DNA of 6,079 nucleotides. Source: JAFDVL01 sp043719385 (GTDB taxonomy: Bacteria; Acidobacteriota; Blastocatellia; RBC074). The first letter of the stretch is position 1. Each line of letters begins with the position of its first letter. This document shows, piece by piece, positions 1 through 6,079 of the stretch. The notes under the pieces are model-generated. The model saw only the letters and a list, made by a program, of their open reading frames with translations. It had not been told where the DNA came from and did not search any database. The stretch covers positions 1-6,079 of the forward strand of contig JAYSTY010000385.1 in assembly GCA_043719385.1 (NCBI GenBank), given 5' to 3'. The position numbers and the translations under genes are program-made.

Positions 1-392
1 GTTTTTTCGATGTCTACGGGGCCGCCCCATTCGCATTCGACGCGGATTGGCTTGGCTCCGAGCCGGGACACCATATCGAACATCCGTTCGCCAAAATAGC
101 CGTTGATGCACAGCACAATTTCTTCGCCGGGTTCCAGCAAATTTGTGACAGTGCCTTCCATCCCCGCGCTGCCAGTACCGGAAACAGGGATCGTCAGGCG
201 ATTGTTCGTCTCAAACACATAGCGCAGCATTGTTTGAATTTCATCCATCGTGCGAATGAAAAGCGGATCAAGATGTCCGACCAGCGGCGCAGCCATCGCC
301 CGCAGGACGCGGTCGTCTACAGGTGAAGGGCCGGGGCCGAGCAAAATTCTACGGGGTGGAGTTAAAGCCGGGATTACAGGTGCATCATTCAT
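1..392 (-). CDS. Class V PLP-dependent aminotransferase (alanine-glyoxylate / serine-pyruvate type), N-terminal part
   Basis: Only the first 130 codons are present; the gene runs off the left edge. The protein opens with a short lead and then GPGPSPV at residues 19-25, the glycine-rich start typical of the alanine-glyoxylate/serine-pyruvate branch of fold-type I class V aminotransferases. LVGHLDP at 38-44 is the conserved segment around the active-site entrance. SGTGSAGMEG at 71-80 is the loop that holds the PLP phosphate, and NGYFGER at 97-103 is also family-typical. The catalytic lysine would lie in the missing C-terminal half. Members move the amino group of alanine or serine to glyoxylate or a related 2-oxo acid in the cytoplasm; the exact substrate cannot be told from this fragment. 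The ATG at 390-392 is the natural start because homology begins right after it. It lies 38 bases after the small upstream gene, and its nearest good Shine-Dalgarno match is 26 bases away beyond a hairpin. Confidence 0.9.
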   Translation of the reverse strand, partial: MNDAPVIPALTPPRRILLGPGPSPVDDRVLRAMAAPLVGHLDPLFIRTMDEIQTMLRYVFETNNRLTIPVSGTGSAGMEGTVTNLLEPGEEIVLCINGYFGERMFDMVSRLGAKPIRVECEWGGPVDIEK

Positions 393-399
393 AATTAGC

Positions 400-414
400 A
401 GATCGAAACGATCT
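400..414 (-). promoter_or_regulatory. Hairpin in the aminotransferase leader
   Basis: The minus strand reads AGATCG TTT CGATCT, a perfect 6-bp inverted repeat with a 3-base loop, seven bases before the aminotransferase ATG. No T-run follows, so it is not a terminator. An AAGGA sequence lies just upstream at 419-423. If the hairpin forms, AAGGA would sit an effective 11 bases from the ATG instead of 26. It could instead be a small operator. The repeat is seen directly; its role is inferred. Confidence 0.4.
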
Positions 415-430
415 TGATTCCTTTTACGTT

Positions 431-646
431 TTAAAATGGTGAATTAGTTCTTAGCGATGCGTTGATTTCATCTAACTCAAGCAACGGAGCTTCTGTCTCA
501 AGAATACGCGCGGACAGTTCAAGGAGCTTCCGACCTCTGGCAGAAGTAGTTGCTGCCTTGAGGCGAGCTATACCTGCTCGGATTTCCTCTTTTTCTTTCA
601 GTTCATTAATTATCGGAGACCTGGACTTTTCACTTGGTAAAGACAT
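431..646 (-). CDS. Small hypothetical protein, 71 residues
   Basis: I do not recognise this family. The reading frame stays open upstream to an ATG at 721, but the internal ATG at 646 is chosen because a perfect AAGGAGG lies ten bases before it, and because the longer version would start inside the transcription terminator of the upstream operon. The product is highly charged and mostly helix-prone. A Ser/Pro-rich start (MSLPSEKSRSP) is followed by INELKEKEEIRAGIARLKAA, a short link, and a second helix GRKLLELSARILETEAPLLE, ending in LDEINASLRTNSPF. There is no signal peptide, membrane segment or cysteine, so it is probably cytoplasmic. It lies 38 bases upstream of the aminotransferase on the same strand, so the two may be co-transcribed. 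Its size and helical make-up would fit an antitoxin-like or small regulatory protein, but no toxin partner is visible and this is only a guess. Confidence 0.6.
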   Translation of the reverse strand: MSLPSEKSRSPIINELKEKEEIRAGIARLKAATTSARGRKLLELSARILETEAPLLELDEINASLRTNSPF

Positions 647-656
647 CGCTGCACTT

Positions 657-663
657 CCTCCTT
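657..663 (-). promoter_or_regulatory. Ribosome-binding site of the 71-residue gene
   Basis: The minus strand reads AAGGAGG, a perfect anti-Shine-Dalgarno match, ten bases before the ATG at 644-646. It is the strongest ribosome-binding site in the window, and it decides the start of this small gene over the longer frame that begins at 721. Confidence 0.75.
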
Positions 664-699
664 CACATTTCTTACCACATTTGTTCTTGACAAACAAAA

Positions 700-734
700 A
701 CGCGGAAAACAATTTCCTCAATCGTTTTCCGCGT
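700..734 (-). terminator. Rho-independent terminator of the CRTAC1-cytochrome operon
   Basis: The arms ACGCGGAAAAC and GTTTTCCGCGT (minus strand) form a perfect 11-bp stem with a 13-base loop. The minus strand then continues TTTTGTTTGT, the expected T-rich tail. It begins 30 bases after the stop codon of the multiheme cytochrome gene, and nothing else lies between. It therefore closes the two-gene operon and separates it from the small gene and aminotransferase downstream. The other strand has an A-rich flank, not a T-run, on the matching side, so termination is expected mainly for minus-strand transcripts. Confidence 0.85.
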
Positions 735-764
735 AGTGCGAATTATTTCTTATCCGCCTCTGGC

Positions 765-2999
765 TCAACGGTTCTCGGAGCCATCCAGGCTGTGGACGTG
801 GAAAGGCACACTCTCGTTGCTCATTTCTCGATGCAGACGCAGGAATTCGTTGGCGACGGGCAGCGCCGCCGGATCATCTTTCAAGTCCGCAAATATTTTC
901 GCTTCGCGGCCAGCTTCGTCGTTCAGACCGAGCTTGCGAAACACAAGCATCAAATTGTAATGCGCTCCGGTGTCTTCGGGATCAATGCTGAGAATTTTTT
1001 CGTAGCAATTCCGCGCTCCGACATAATCGCGTTTGATTTTGCAAAGCTCACCAAGCTGTTGCCACGAAACACGATCACGCGGATAAGCCGTCAGCACGCG
1101 ATTAAGATTGGCTTCGGCTTCTGCCACTCTGCCAAATTTGACAAACACACGAGCCTGCTGAAAGGCAGCACGCATATTGTTTGGGTTTGCCGTTAATACT
1201 TCAGCCAAAAACTTTGCCGCTTCGTCATAACGGTCAAGCTCAATCAAAGCCAATGCCCGATTGACCTTTGCCATTGGGCGATAGGTTTCGTCAAGCTCCG
1301 CCGCACGTCCAAAAACATCCGTCGCCAAAGCAAATTGCCGATTATCAAATAATGCGATGCCGTAATTATTCCAGCGCCGCCAATCGGGCATGACACCTTT
1401 GGCTCCGGCAACAACCGGCGCAGCAATATTTTCGCCGACGCGTATCGTGATTTCATTCGTCGCCATCGTGACCACCGGATAGTCAGCCGATTTGCCCAGC
1501 ACATAATCCGAAAAGACACGCGTGAAGCGGCGATATTGCACACGCGCTTTTAAATGCAAGGCTCCCTGATAATTTTTCGGCACAGTGAATTGATAACGCG
1601 CTACGTCCGAACGGCCTGATTGAATTTGATTATTCTGCGCGATGATTTTCGTTTTCCAGATGTGATGGATGTCGTTATAAGAGCCGTCTTCTTTCACCAG
1701 ATAGCTTTTGTAATTGTGCGCGGAATCATCCAGGTAACCATTCGGTTTAAGAAAACCTGTGCGGTAAAGCGGCTTGCCGTTGTCATCGTTCACCGAAAAT
1801 TCGATCCACGCTTCATAAAAATCACGCAATTCCGGCGGGAACGAATGACCGATATTTTTGTTCGTAATCACAATATCAGCCGTCAAAGCATCGCCTGCAT
1901 TCAGCGTAAAATTGCTATGATTAATCGGCGCAATCAGTTCATTAAAATTGTCGTTGTTGCCATCGCCATTTTTCGCGGCACGTTTGCGGAGCGCAAATAT
2001 ATCAATGCCCAGCGCGTCGTTTTCGAGAAACTTTTTCGCCAGGTCAAGCTGGTCATTCCACTTATAAAAATACGGGATCGCAGTGTTTGCCGAAGCCCAG
2101 TTGTGTGCCACCAGCTTGCCATCTTTCGCTGCAATGTCGTACTTCGCCGTCGGCTCTTTTTTCATGTGGCAGGAGTTGCAGGTTTCCTGATCGCGGACAT
2201 AAAACGGGTGCGGTGATTCTTTGGAAAACGAAGACATCTGATATTCGTCGCCGACCGCAAAGGCACGAATAAATTTGTAATCGTTGAGTTCCTGCGGGAC
2301 TTGCGATTTATGACACGAGGCGCAAAATTCCTGCGTCTTCATCAGTGGTCGCATGATTGCACGACGATGCGAAGGCACATCATCCAGAATTTCCTGGTCG
2401 GTTACATTTAATAATCGTGTGCCATCCTCTTTGACCAGCAAAGCGGGCTGTCCCATGACATATCCGCCAATACCCTGCTTCGTCGCCTTTTCAATCGAAT
2501 GACAGGCCATACAGGAAACGCCTTCTTCATCAAACGGGCGTTTGACCTTTGAATCTTTTGTCAAAGCTCCGGTAAACAAGGCCGCCGGATTGTGGCAGGA
2601 TTCGCAATGACGCGTGAATTCAATGCCGCGCTGGTTCGTCAGGTCTTTGACATTTTTTTGATAGAAGGGTTCGCGGAAGGCGTTGCGATGCGCGGATTTT
2701 TGCCATTGCGCATGCGAGGCGGTGTGACATTTCGCACAACGATTGGACGAAACAAAATATTCACCGGGGATAAATGTCCCGGTCGTAGTGGTCGCGTTGC
2801 TGGGGCTGAACGGATTGCTGCCAAATTTATAATCGTAATTCTTACTAATCTCTTCGTGGTATTTGGTGATGTCGCGTTCGCGTTTTTCAGCCGCATTTTT
2901 CCCCGCAATGCCGCGCACATAAAGCGCCCCGGCAAGCAGAATAAAAACAACTGTGACCACTTGTCTCAAAATTTTGCGATCTGCAATTTTGCTTATCAT
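765..2999 (-). CDS. Membrane-anchored pentaheme cytochrome c (cytochrome c554-like) with C-terminal TPR domain
   Basis: The product is 744 residues from the chosen ATG. A basic start and a hydrophobic stretch at about 13-31 (VVTVVFILLAGALYV) form an uncleaved signal-anchor or signal peptide. Five c-type haem motifs follow: CAKCH 88-92, CESCH 132-136, CMACH 163-167, CASCH 226-230 and CNSCH 274-278. Six further histidines (96, 104, 131, 211, 264, 299) are available as second axial ligands, including one in the W-x-x-SAH segment at 99-104 typical of cytochrome c554-like proteins. A beta-rich region at about 360-525 contains GHSFPPELRDFYEAW at 384-398. TPR-like helices occupy about 540-715. The likely role is periplasmic electron transfer with a partner protein; the redox partner and substrate are unknown. 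The ATG at 2999 has TAAGG five bases upstream and gives a clean signal segment. An ATG at 3035 and a GTG at 3053 are also possible; the latter would overlap the upstream gene by 11 bases. Confidence 0.9.
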   Translation of the reverse strand: MISKIADRKILRQVVTVVFILLAGALYVRGIAGKNAAEKRERDITKYHEEISKNYDYKFGSNPFSPSNATTTTGTFIPGEYFVSSNRCAKCHTASHAQWQKSAHRNAFREPFYQKNVKDLTNQRGIEFTRHCESCHNPAALFTGALTKDSKVKRPFDEEGVSCMACHSIEKATKQGIGGYVMGQPALLVKEDGTRLLNVTDQEILDDVPSHRRAIMRPLMKTQEFCASCHKSQVPQELNDYKFIRAFAVGDEYQMSSFSKESPHPFYVRDQETCNSCHMKKEPTAKYDIAAKDGKLVAHNWASANTAIPYFYKWNDQLDLAKKFLENDALGIDIFALRKRAAKNGDGNNDNFNELIAPINHSNFTLNAGDALTADIVITNKNIGHSFPPELRDFYEAWIEFSVNDDNGKPLYRTGFLKPNGYLDDSAHNYKSYLVKEDGSYNDIHHIWKTKIIAQNNQIQSGRSDVARYQFTVPKNYQGALHLKARVQYRRFTRVFSDYVLGKSADYPVVTMATNEITIRVGENIAAPVVAGAKGVMPDWRRWNNYGIALFDNRQFALATDVFGRAAELDETYRPMAKVNRALALIELDRYDEAAKFLAEVLTANPNNMRAAFQQARVFVKFGRVAEAEANLNRVLTAYPRDRVSWQQLGELCKIKRDYVGARNCYEKILSIDPEDTGAHYNLMLVFRKLGLNDEAGREAKIFADLKDDPAALPVANEFLRLHREMSNESVPFHVHSLDGSENR

Positions 3000-3004
3000 A
3001 ACTG

Positions 3005-3010
3005 CCTTAA
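3005..3010 (-). promoter_or_regulatory. Ribosome-binding site supporting the ATG at 2999
   Basis: The minus strand reads TTAAGG, a partial Shine-Dalgarno, five bases before the ATG at 2997-2999. It favours this start for the cytochrome gene. The competing GTG at 3051-3053 has CAGGGGAAAG just before it, so the choice is not settled. Confidence 0.4.
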
Positions 3011-3042
3011 TACTTGTCCGGTGATCATCAAACATTCCACGT

Positions 3043-4851
3043 TTACTTTGCACCTTTCCCCTGCGTCACTGTCCACACGCGATCCACCGCATTGATTTTT
3101 ACTATTTCACTCAGGCCATCCGCCCATTTAATTTCGACTTTATCAACTTTCGTCGCGTCGCCTAAACCAAAATGCAGAGTCAGATCATTTTGCGAAGCGT
3201 AACTGCCGCCGCTAATTACATCAGCGCGTAACCGCAATTTACCTATCGTCACATAAGCAATTGAGCCAATCGCATCACGCGGCGTTTTCTTCGTCACATC
3301 GCCCGCTAAGCGCAATCCCAGCCAGTGCGCTTTGGTCTGCGCCACATTACGCAACACGGTCGGCGCAGAGTTAAAATTATTCATCACCAGATCAACTTTT
3401 CCATCGCCATCCAAATCTCCGATGGCCAAACCGCGACTCACCCACGCGCCTGCCAGACCGCTATTCGGCGCAGCAGCGACACGTTCAAATTTGCCGTTGG
3501 CGAGGTTGCGAAATAACAACGGTTGTTGCGCCAGACTCGTCCCCCATTGGTATTTATCAACCGTTGGATAAACGTGCCCATTGGCGATGAAAATATCTTT
3601 CCAGCCGTCGTTGTCAAAATCGAGAAAATTTGTTCCCCAGCCAAGAAATGGAATCGTCGGTTCGCCGTGCCCAGCCGGAAAAGTTACATCCGTAAAATTG
3701 CCGTTGCCGTCGTTGTGATACAACGTATTTGAGTCGTCAGAAAAATTCGTAATGTAAACATCCAGTTTGCCGTCGTTATCATAATCACCCAGCCCCAGTC
3801 CCATCCCGGCTTGCTCACGCCCGTTTTCATTCAGCGCCAGCCCTGATTCGTAACCTGAATCCTTGAAAGTTCCATTGCCCTGATTGAGATAAAATTGTTT
3901 TGGCGTCGAGTCATTCACCACCAGCAAATCAAGTTTCAGATCATCGCGCAAATGGGCAAAGGCCGACGAAAATCCGTAATAACCCGCCGAATCGCTGACG
4001 CCTGCTTTGACGCTGACATCCTCAAATGTACCGTCAGATTTTTGATGATAGAGCGTGTCCTTTTCGCCTTTGAGACCACGTGGGCCACACATCACGGACA
4101 CACCGCGAAACTGGCAGAAATTTTGCCCGACGCCGCCGTCTTTTGTCGCTTCGACCGGACTCGGCGGAGGCTTATCAAGGTCAAAAACAACATAGCCGGG
4201 AACAAATAAATCCAGGCGTCCATCGCCATCGTAATCGCCCCAAGTCGCGCCCGTGCTCCAGGCGTTACGCGCTACACCCAGCTTTTCGGCAGCGTCGGTA
4301 AACGTGCCATTGCCGTTGTTGTGATATAAACGCGCGACGCCAAAATTGCTGACAAAAATATCCGGGTGACCATCGTTGTCATAATCGCCCACCGCGACAC
4401 CCATGCCCCAGCGTTCGTTGGCGACACCAGCCTTGTCAGTCACATCTTCAAATTTAAAATTACCAAGATTGTGATAGAGCGCGGCATGGGGAGCTTTTTC
4501 CTGACCGCGCAGGGCCGGAATCGTGGAGCCATTGACCAAATAAATATCCGGCAAGCCATCGCCGTCGTAATCAAAAATCGCGACGCCCCCCGAAGGCGAA
4601 TCAATGATGTAATTCATCGCCGGATCGCCGGAACGATGTCTGAATTTGCCGACTTCAGTCCGCGCCGTTATGTCTTCAAACACGACCGGAGCTTTTGGAT
4701 CAACCATCCCAACCGTGCGACAGGCGGCATAATTTTGCGCGTTGCCCGTCGTGACTCCGCCCGATGAAGCCTGGGAAAAAAGACTCAGCGGACAAGCCAA
4801 AAGCCAGAGCGTCAACACTGTCAGATTCGTGCGAAGATGTTTGCAACTCAT
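3043..4851 (-). CDS. Exported CRTAC1-family protein: FG-GAP/VCBS repeats with C-terminal ASPIC/UnbV domain
   Basis: The product is 602 residues. A signal peptide covers about 1-29 (hydrophobic core LTVLTLWLLACPLSLF), so the protein is exported. Six calcium-loop motifs of the form D-x-D-x-D-G-x-x-D are intact, starting at residues 94, 156, 206, 356, 411 and 479. A seventh, around 302-308 (RDDLKLD), has the right spacing but has lost most ligand acids. Together they suggest a seven-bladed, integrin-like beta-propeller. Blade 3-4 carries Cys246 and Cys255 in a CQFRG..CGPRG segment that could form a disulfide. Residues about 509-595 are an ASPIC/UnbV domain, with HWLGLRL, the GGSYASQ turn, HFGLG and the IKWADG strand. 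The family is extracellular and its function is mostly unproven. It is the first gene of an operon with the multiheme cytochrome, which suggests a shared job. The ATG at 4851 is preferred over the adjacent TTG at 4854; no strong Shine-Dalgarno is visible. Confidence 0.93.
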   Translation of the reverse strand: MSCKHLRTNLTVLTLWLLACPLSLFSQASSGGVTTGNAQNYAACRTVGMVDPKAPVVFEDITARTEVGKFRHRSGDPAMNYIIDSPSGGVAIFDYDGDGLPDIYLVNGSTIPALRGQEKAPHAALYHNLGNFKFEDVTDKAGVANERWGMGVAVGDYDNDGHPDIFVSNFGVARLYHNNGNGTFTDAAEKLGVARNAWSTGATWGDYDGDGRLDLFVPGYVVFDLDKPPPSPVEATKDGGVGQNFCQFRGVSVMCGPRGLKGEKDTLYHQKSDGTFEDVSVKAGVSDSAGYYGFSSAFAHLRDDLKLDLLVVNDSTPKQFYLNQGNGTFKDSGYESGLALNENGREQAGMGLGLGDYDNDGKLDVYITNFSDDSNTLYHNDGNGNFTDVTFPAGHGEPTIPFLGWGTNFLDFDNDGWKDIFIANGHVYPTVDKYQWGTSLAQQPLLFRNLANGKFERVAAAPNSGLAGAWVSRGLAIGDLDGDGKVDLVMNNFNSAPTVLRNVAQTKAHWLGLRLAGDVTKKTPRDAIGSIAYVTIGKLRLRADVISGGSYASQNDLTLHFGLGDATKVDKVEIKWADGLSEIVKINAVDRVWTVTQGKGAK

Positions 4852-4933
4852 CAATTAGTTACCGGTTAAAGCGACGAGAAAATAAGATTAGTCTCAGCGT
4901 TACGAAATATTTTAAGCAATCAAGGTAAGCAAA

Positions 4934-4962
4934 ATTATAGGGGAAGTTGTCCGCGTATTCAA
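4934..4962 (-). promoter_or_regulatory. Sigma70-type promoter of the CRTAC1-cytochrome operon
   Basis: On the minus strand, TTGAAT (4957-4962) is separated by 17 bases from a perfect TATAAT (4934-4939). Transcription would start near 4927, giving a leader of about 75 bases before the ATG at 4851. No other promoter-like pair in the gap is as good, and it points straight into the operon. The leader has no obvious riboswitch or attenuator fold, and the start region shows only a weak GGTAA in place of a Shine-Dalgarno. Confidence 0.7.
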
Positions 4963-5232
4963 ACCAGCCATCGGTCAATTGCCGAGCGACACTATCATTC
5001 AGCCTTTACGATACTACGAACGGTAGCGGGTTGGTGCTGTTCCCCACGCCGCCACCGCTCCGGGACTACCACTACGCTATTTTTTCCCAGCAAAGTATCA
5101 GGAAGGGCAAGAGCCTAGCATGGGCAAAGATAGTTGTCGTGGACTCGAAGTTTGAAGAAAAAATCAAACTTTAGTTAGAGTTGATTTTGATCGGTGAGCA
5201 GGCGGAACGCCTACTGTACATACATTGCCAAT
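4963..5232. other. Intergenic stretch without a convincing gene; possible remnants of dispersed repeats
   Basis: No frame on either strand here looks like a real protein. The one open plus-strand frame (4947-5174) begins with TTG, lacks a ribosome-binding site and has unnatural composition. The stretch differs from its coding neighbours. A GC-rich block at 5021-5070 holds an imperfect inverted repeat (AGCGG at 5025-5029 against CCGCT at 5055-5059, with TGG/CCA inside) and is followed by six T's at 5080-5085. A second tiny perfect hairpin lies at 5200-5212. These features resemble mobile intergenic repeats, but copy number cannot be judged from one window. No tRNA or other known RNA fold was recognised. 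Confidence 0.35.
5200..5212. repeat. Short perfect inverted repeat AGGCG-GAA-CGCCT
   Basis: Five paired bases around a three-base loop, between the DUF481 terminator and the operon promoter. There is no adjacent T-run, so it is unlikely to be a terminator. It may be part of a short dispersed intergenic repeat. Confidence 0.4.
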
Positions 5233-5275
5233 AAAAATGCGGGCAGCAGTTATGGCAACCGCCGCCCGTATTTTT
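5233..5275 (-). terminator. Rho-independent terminator of the DUF481 gene
   Basis: On the minus strand the transcript can fold into a 19-position stem (5257-5275 with 5233-5251) around a five-base GCCAT loop. The core GGGCGGCGGTT pairs with AACTGCTGCCC using two G-U wobbles, and the outer A-run/T-run has one A-C mismatch. The stem ends in TTTTT and continues ATT. On the plus strand the two wobbles become A-C mismatches, so the fold favours minus-strand RNA. It lies 14 bases after the DUF481 stop codon. Confidence 0.8.
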
Positions 5276-5289
5276 ATGTTATTGCAAAT

Positions 5290-6079
5290 TTATTTCGCAA
5301 TTGTAAAACGGATTCCTGTCGCCAGGAACGAGTCATTTTTCTTAAGACCGGCGATGGGCGGATTGCTCAGGTAGCGGTCGCTGTAAGTCAGATTCCAGCT
5401 AATATATTTTGTCAGAGCCGTTGACATTCCCGCATCGAAATTGAAGCGGAAACCTGCGTTATTGGTAAAGCCTGGAAATAAAACGGCTTTTTCAAAAAAT
5501 GAAGTCCTGCCATTCAATTTGTAGCTCCCTTCTTCACCAACCATCCCTGAAACTGAATTACGGGTCAGTGTCGTGTAGGCGGGTTTGGGAACCAGCGTGG
5601 TCGGAGCCGGCGTCGTGTCAAACGTTTCATTGTTGTAAGAGACGCCGCCAAAAAGGTCTAACTTCGAGCGTTCATTTTTGATCACGTTATAACCAAATCC
5701 GCCGCCTGCCACGAACCGCAAATCAAGTCGTAACAGTTCATCAAAATCAAAATTGGTAAATCCGAAAACATACGTGCGCGGCGAAAGATTCAAATCGTAT
5801 TGAACGCCCGCGCGCTTCGCATTGGCAATCGTTTTCGATGGTTTCACATTGCGATCCGTAGCCGAAATCTGGCGATAAAAAACTGTGGTTTTATCGCGTC
5901 TCGTGGCGCGCGTTAAATCTAATCCAGCGGTTGTCGTTGCAGTTGAAGAATTTCCTGAAGTGAGGGCGAGGCCAAAATCCGCGCTGCCGTTCCATAAATC
6001 CAGGACGCTGGGATTGGCATAACGATCCTGCTCTTTTTGCCACGCGGCTTGTTCATCGGCATTGCGCATCGTGGTGATG
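5290..6079 (-). CDS. DUF481-family outer-membrane beta-barrel protein, C-terminal part
   Basis: This is the last 262 codons of a gene that enters from the right edge. The frame is open through the edge, so the first visible ATG (6069) is probably internal. The sequence has alternating polar and hydrophobic strands with short turns, as in an outer-membrane barrel. It matches the DUF481 (YdiY-like, 'salt-induced outer membrane protein') pattern: WNGSADFGLALTSGNSSTAT begins the barrel, followed by a Y-D-L-N-x-S-x-R-x-Y-x-F strand, FDFDELLRLDLRF, a GGGFGYNVIKNERSKLDLFG segment, and a terminal SDRYLSNPP...KNDSFLATGIRF strand. The missing N-terminal part would hold the signal peptide. The family's molecular function is not established. 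The gene ends in its own terminator, so it is transcribed apart from the CRTAC1-cytochrome operon. Confidence 0.85.
   Translation of the reverse strand, partial: ITTMRNADEQAAWQKEQDRYANPSVLDLWNGSADFGLALTSGNSSTATTTAGLDLTRATRRDKTTVFYRQISATDRNVKPSKTIANAKRAGVQYDLNLSPRTYVFGFTNFDFDELLRLDLRFVAGGGFGYNVIKNERSKLDLFGGVSYNNETFDTTPAPTTLVPKPAYTTLTRNSVSGMVGEEGSYKLNGRTSFFEKAVLFPGFTNNAGFRFNFDAGMSTALTKYISWNLTYSDRYLSNPPIAGLKKNDSFLATGIRFTIAK

Noticed and set aside
669..697. TTGTTT - 17 bases - TAAGAA as a promoter for the small gene
   Set aside because: The -35 overlaps the terminator T-run and the predicted start of transcription would fall within the Shine-Dalgarno, leaving almost no leader. Too weak to call.
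647..721. N-terminal extension of the small gene starting MRKLFSAFLFVKNKCGKKC
   Set aside because: It would begin in the terminator stem, has no ribosome-binding site, and the perfect AAGGAGG lies inside it in front of the ATG at 646.
462..1196. Long plus-strand open frame of 244 codons
   Set aside because: It runs opposite to the cytochrome gene, the small gene and the terminator, crosses all three, and its translation has no domain-like pattern. It is an antisense shadow.
3560..4570. Recurring DNA words such as cgtcgttatcataatc, considered as a tandem repeat or CRISPR-like array
   Set aside because: They are irregularly spaced and encode the repeated D-x-D-x-D-G loops of the propeller, so protein repeats explain them.
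5010..5080. Possible tRNA-like or structured RNA in the GC-rich block
   Set aside because: No T-loop (TTCRANNC), no acceptor stem and only short imperfect pairing; it does not form a cloverleaf or a known riboswitch core.
4947..5174. Plus-strand open frame of 75 codons in the intergenic gap
   Set aside because: TTG start, no usable ribosome-binding site, and it overlaps the operon promoter. Composition looks like translated repeat sequence.

Overview
The window looks like a chromosomal segment of an Acidobacteriota bacterium, most likely in or near the Blastocatellia. The basis is gene content: an FG-GAP/ASPIC-UnbV (CRTAC1-type) exported protein sits directly upstream of a multiheme cytochrome c with a TPR tail, and a DUF481 outer-membrane barrel of the kind common in that group lies next door. 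This is an inference from protein families, because no rRNA or other phylogenetic marker is present. All supported genes are on the minus strand, so the window is described here in the direction of transcription, from high to low coordinates.

At the right edge (5290-6079) is the 3' part of a DUF481 outer-membrane beta-barrel gene whose N-terminus lies outside the window. It is followed by a strong intrinsic terminator (5233-5275). Then comes about 380 bases with no convincing gene (4852-5232). It holds small inverted repeats that may be remnants of a dispersed intergenic element, and a near-consensus sigma70-type promoter (TTGAAT, 17 bases, TATAAT; 4934-4962) that points into the next genes.

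That promoter appears to drive a two-gene operon. The first gene (3043-4851) encodes an exported seven-bladed FG-GAP/VCBS repeat protein with a C-terminal ASPIC/UnbV domain. The second (765-2999, with possible earlier starts that would overlap the first gene) encodes a membrane-anchored protein with five CXXCH haem motifs, a central beta-rich region and a C-terminal TPR domain. The operon ends at a perfect 11-bp inverted repeat followed by a T-rich run (700-734). The two proteins probably work together outside the cytoplasmic membrane, perhaps in electron transfer or oxidation of an unknown substrate, but the substrate cannot be read from the sequence.

Below the terminator is a small gene of unknown function (431-646, 71 residues) with a perfect AAGGAGG ribosome-binding site. 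It is followed after 38 bases by the N-terminal 130 codons of a class V, PLP-dependent aminotransferase of the alanine-glyoxylate/serine-pyruvate type (1-392), which runs off the left edge. A 6-bp hairpin lies between the only good Shine-Dalgarno match and the aminotransferase start. No mobile element, CRISPR array, tRNA or rRNA was found.
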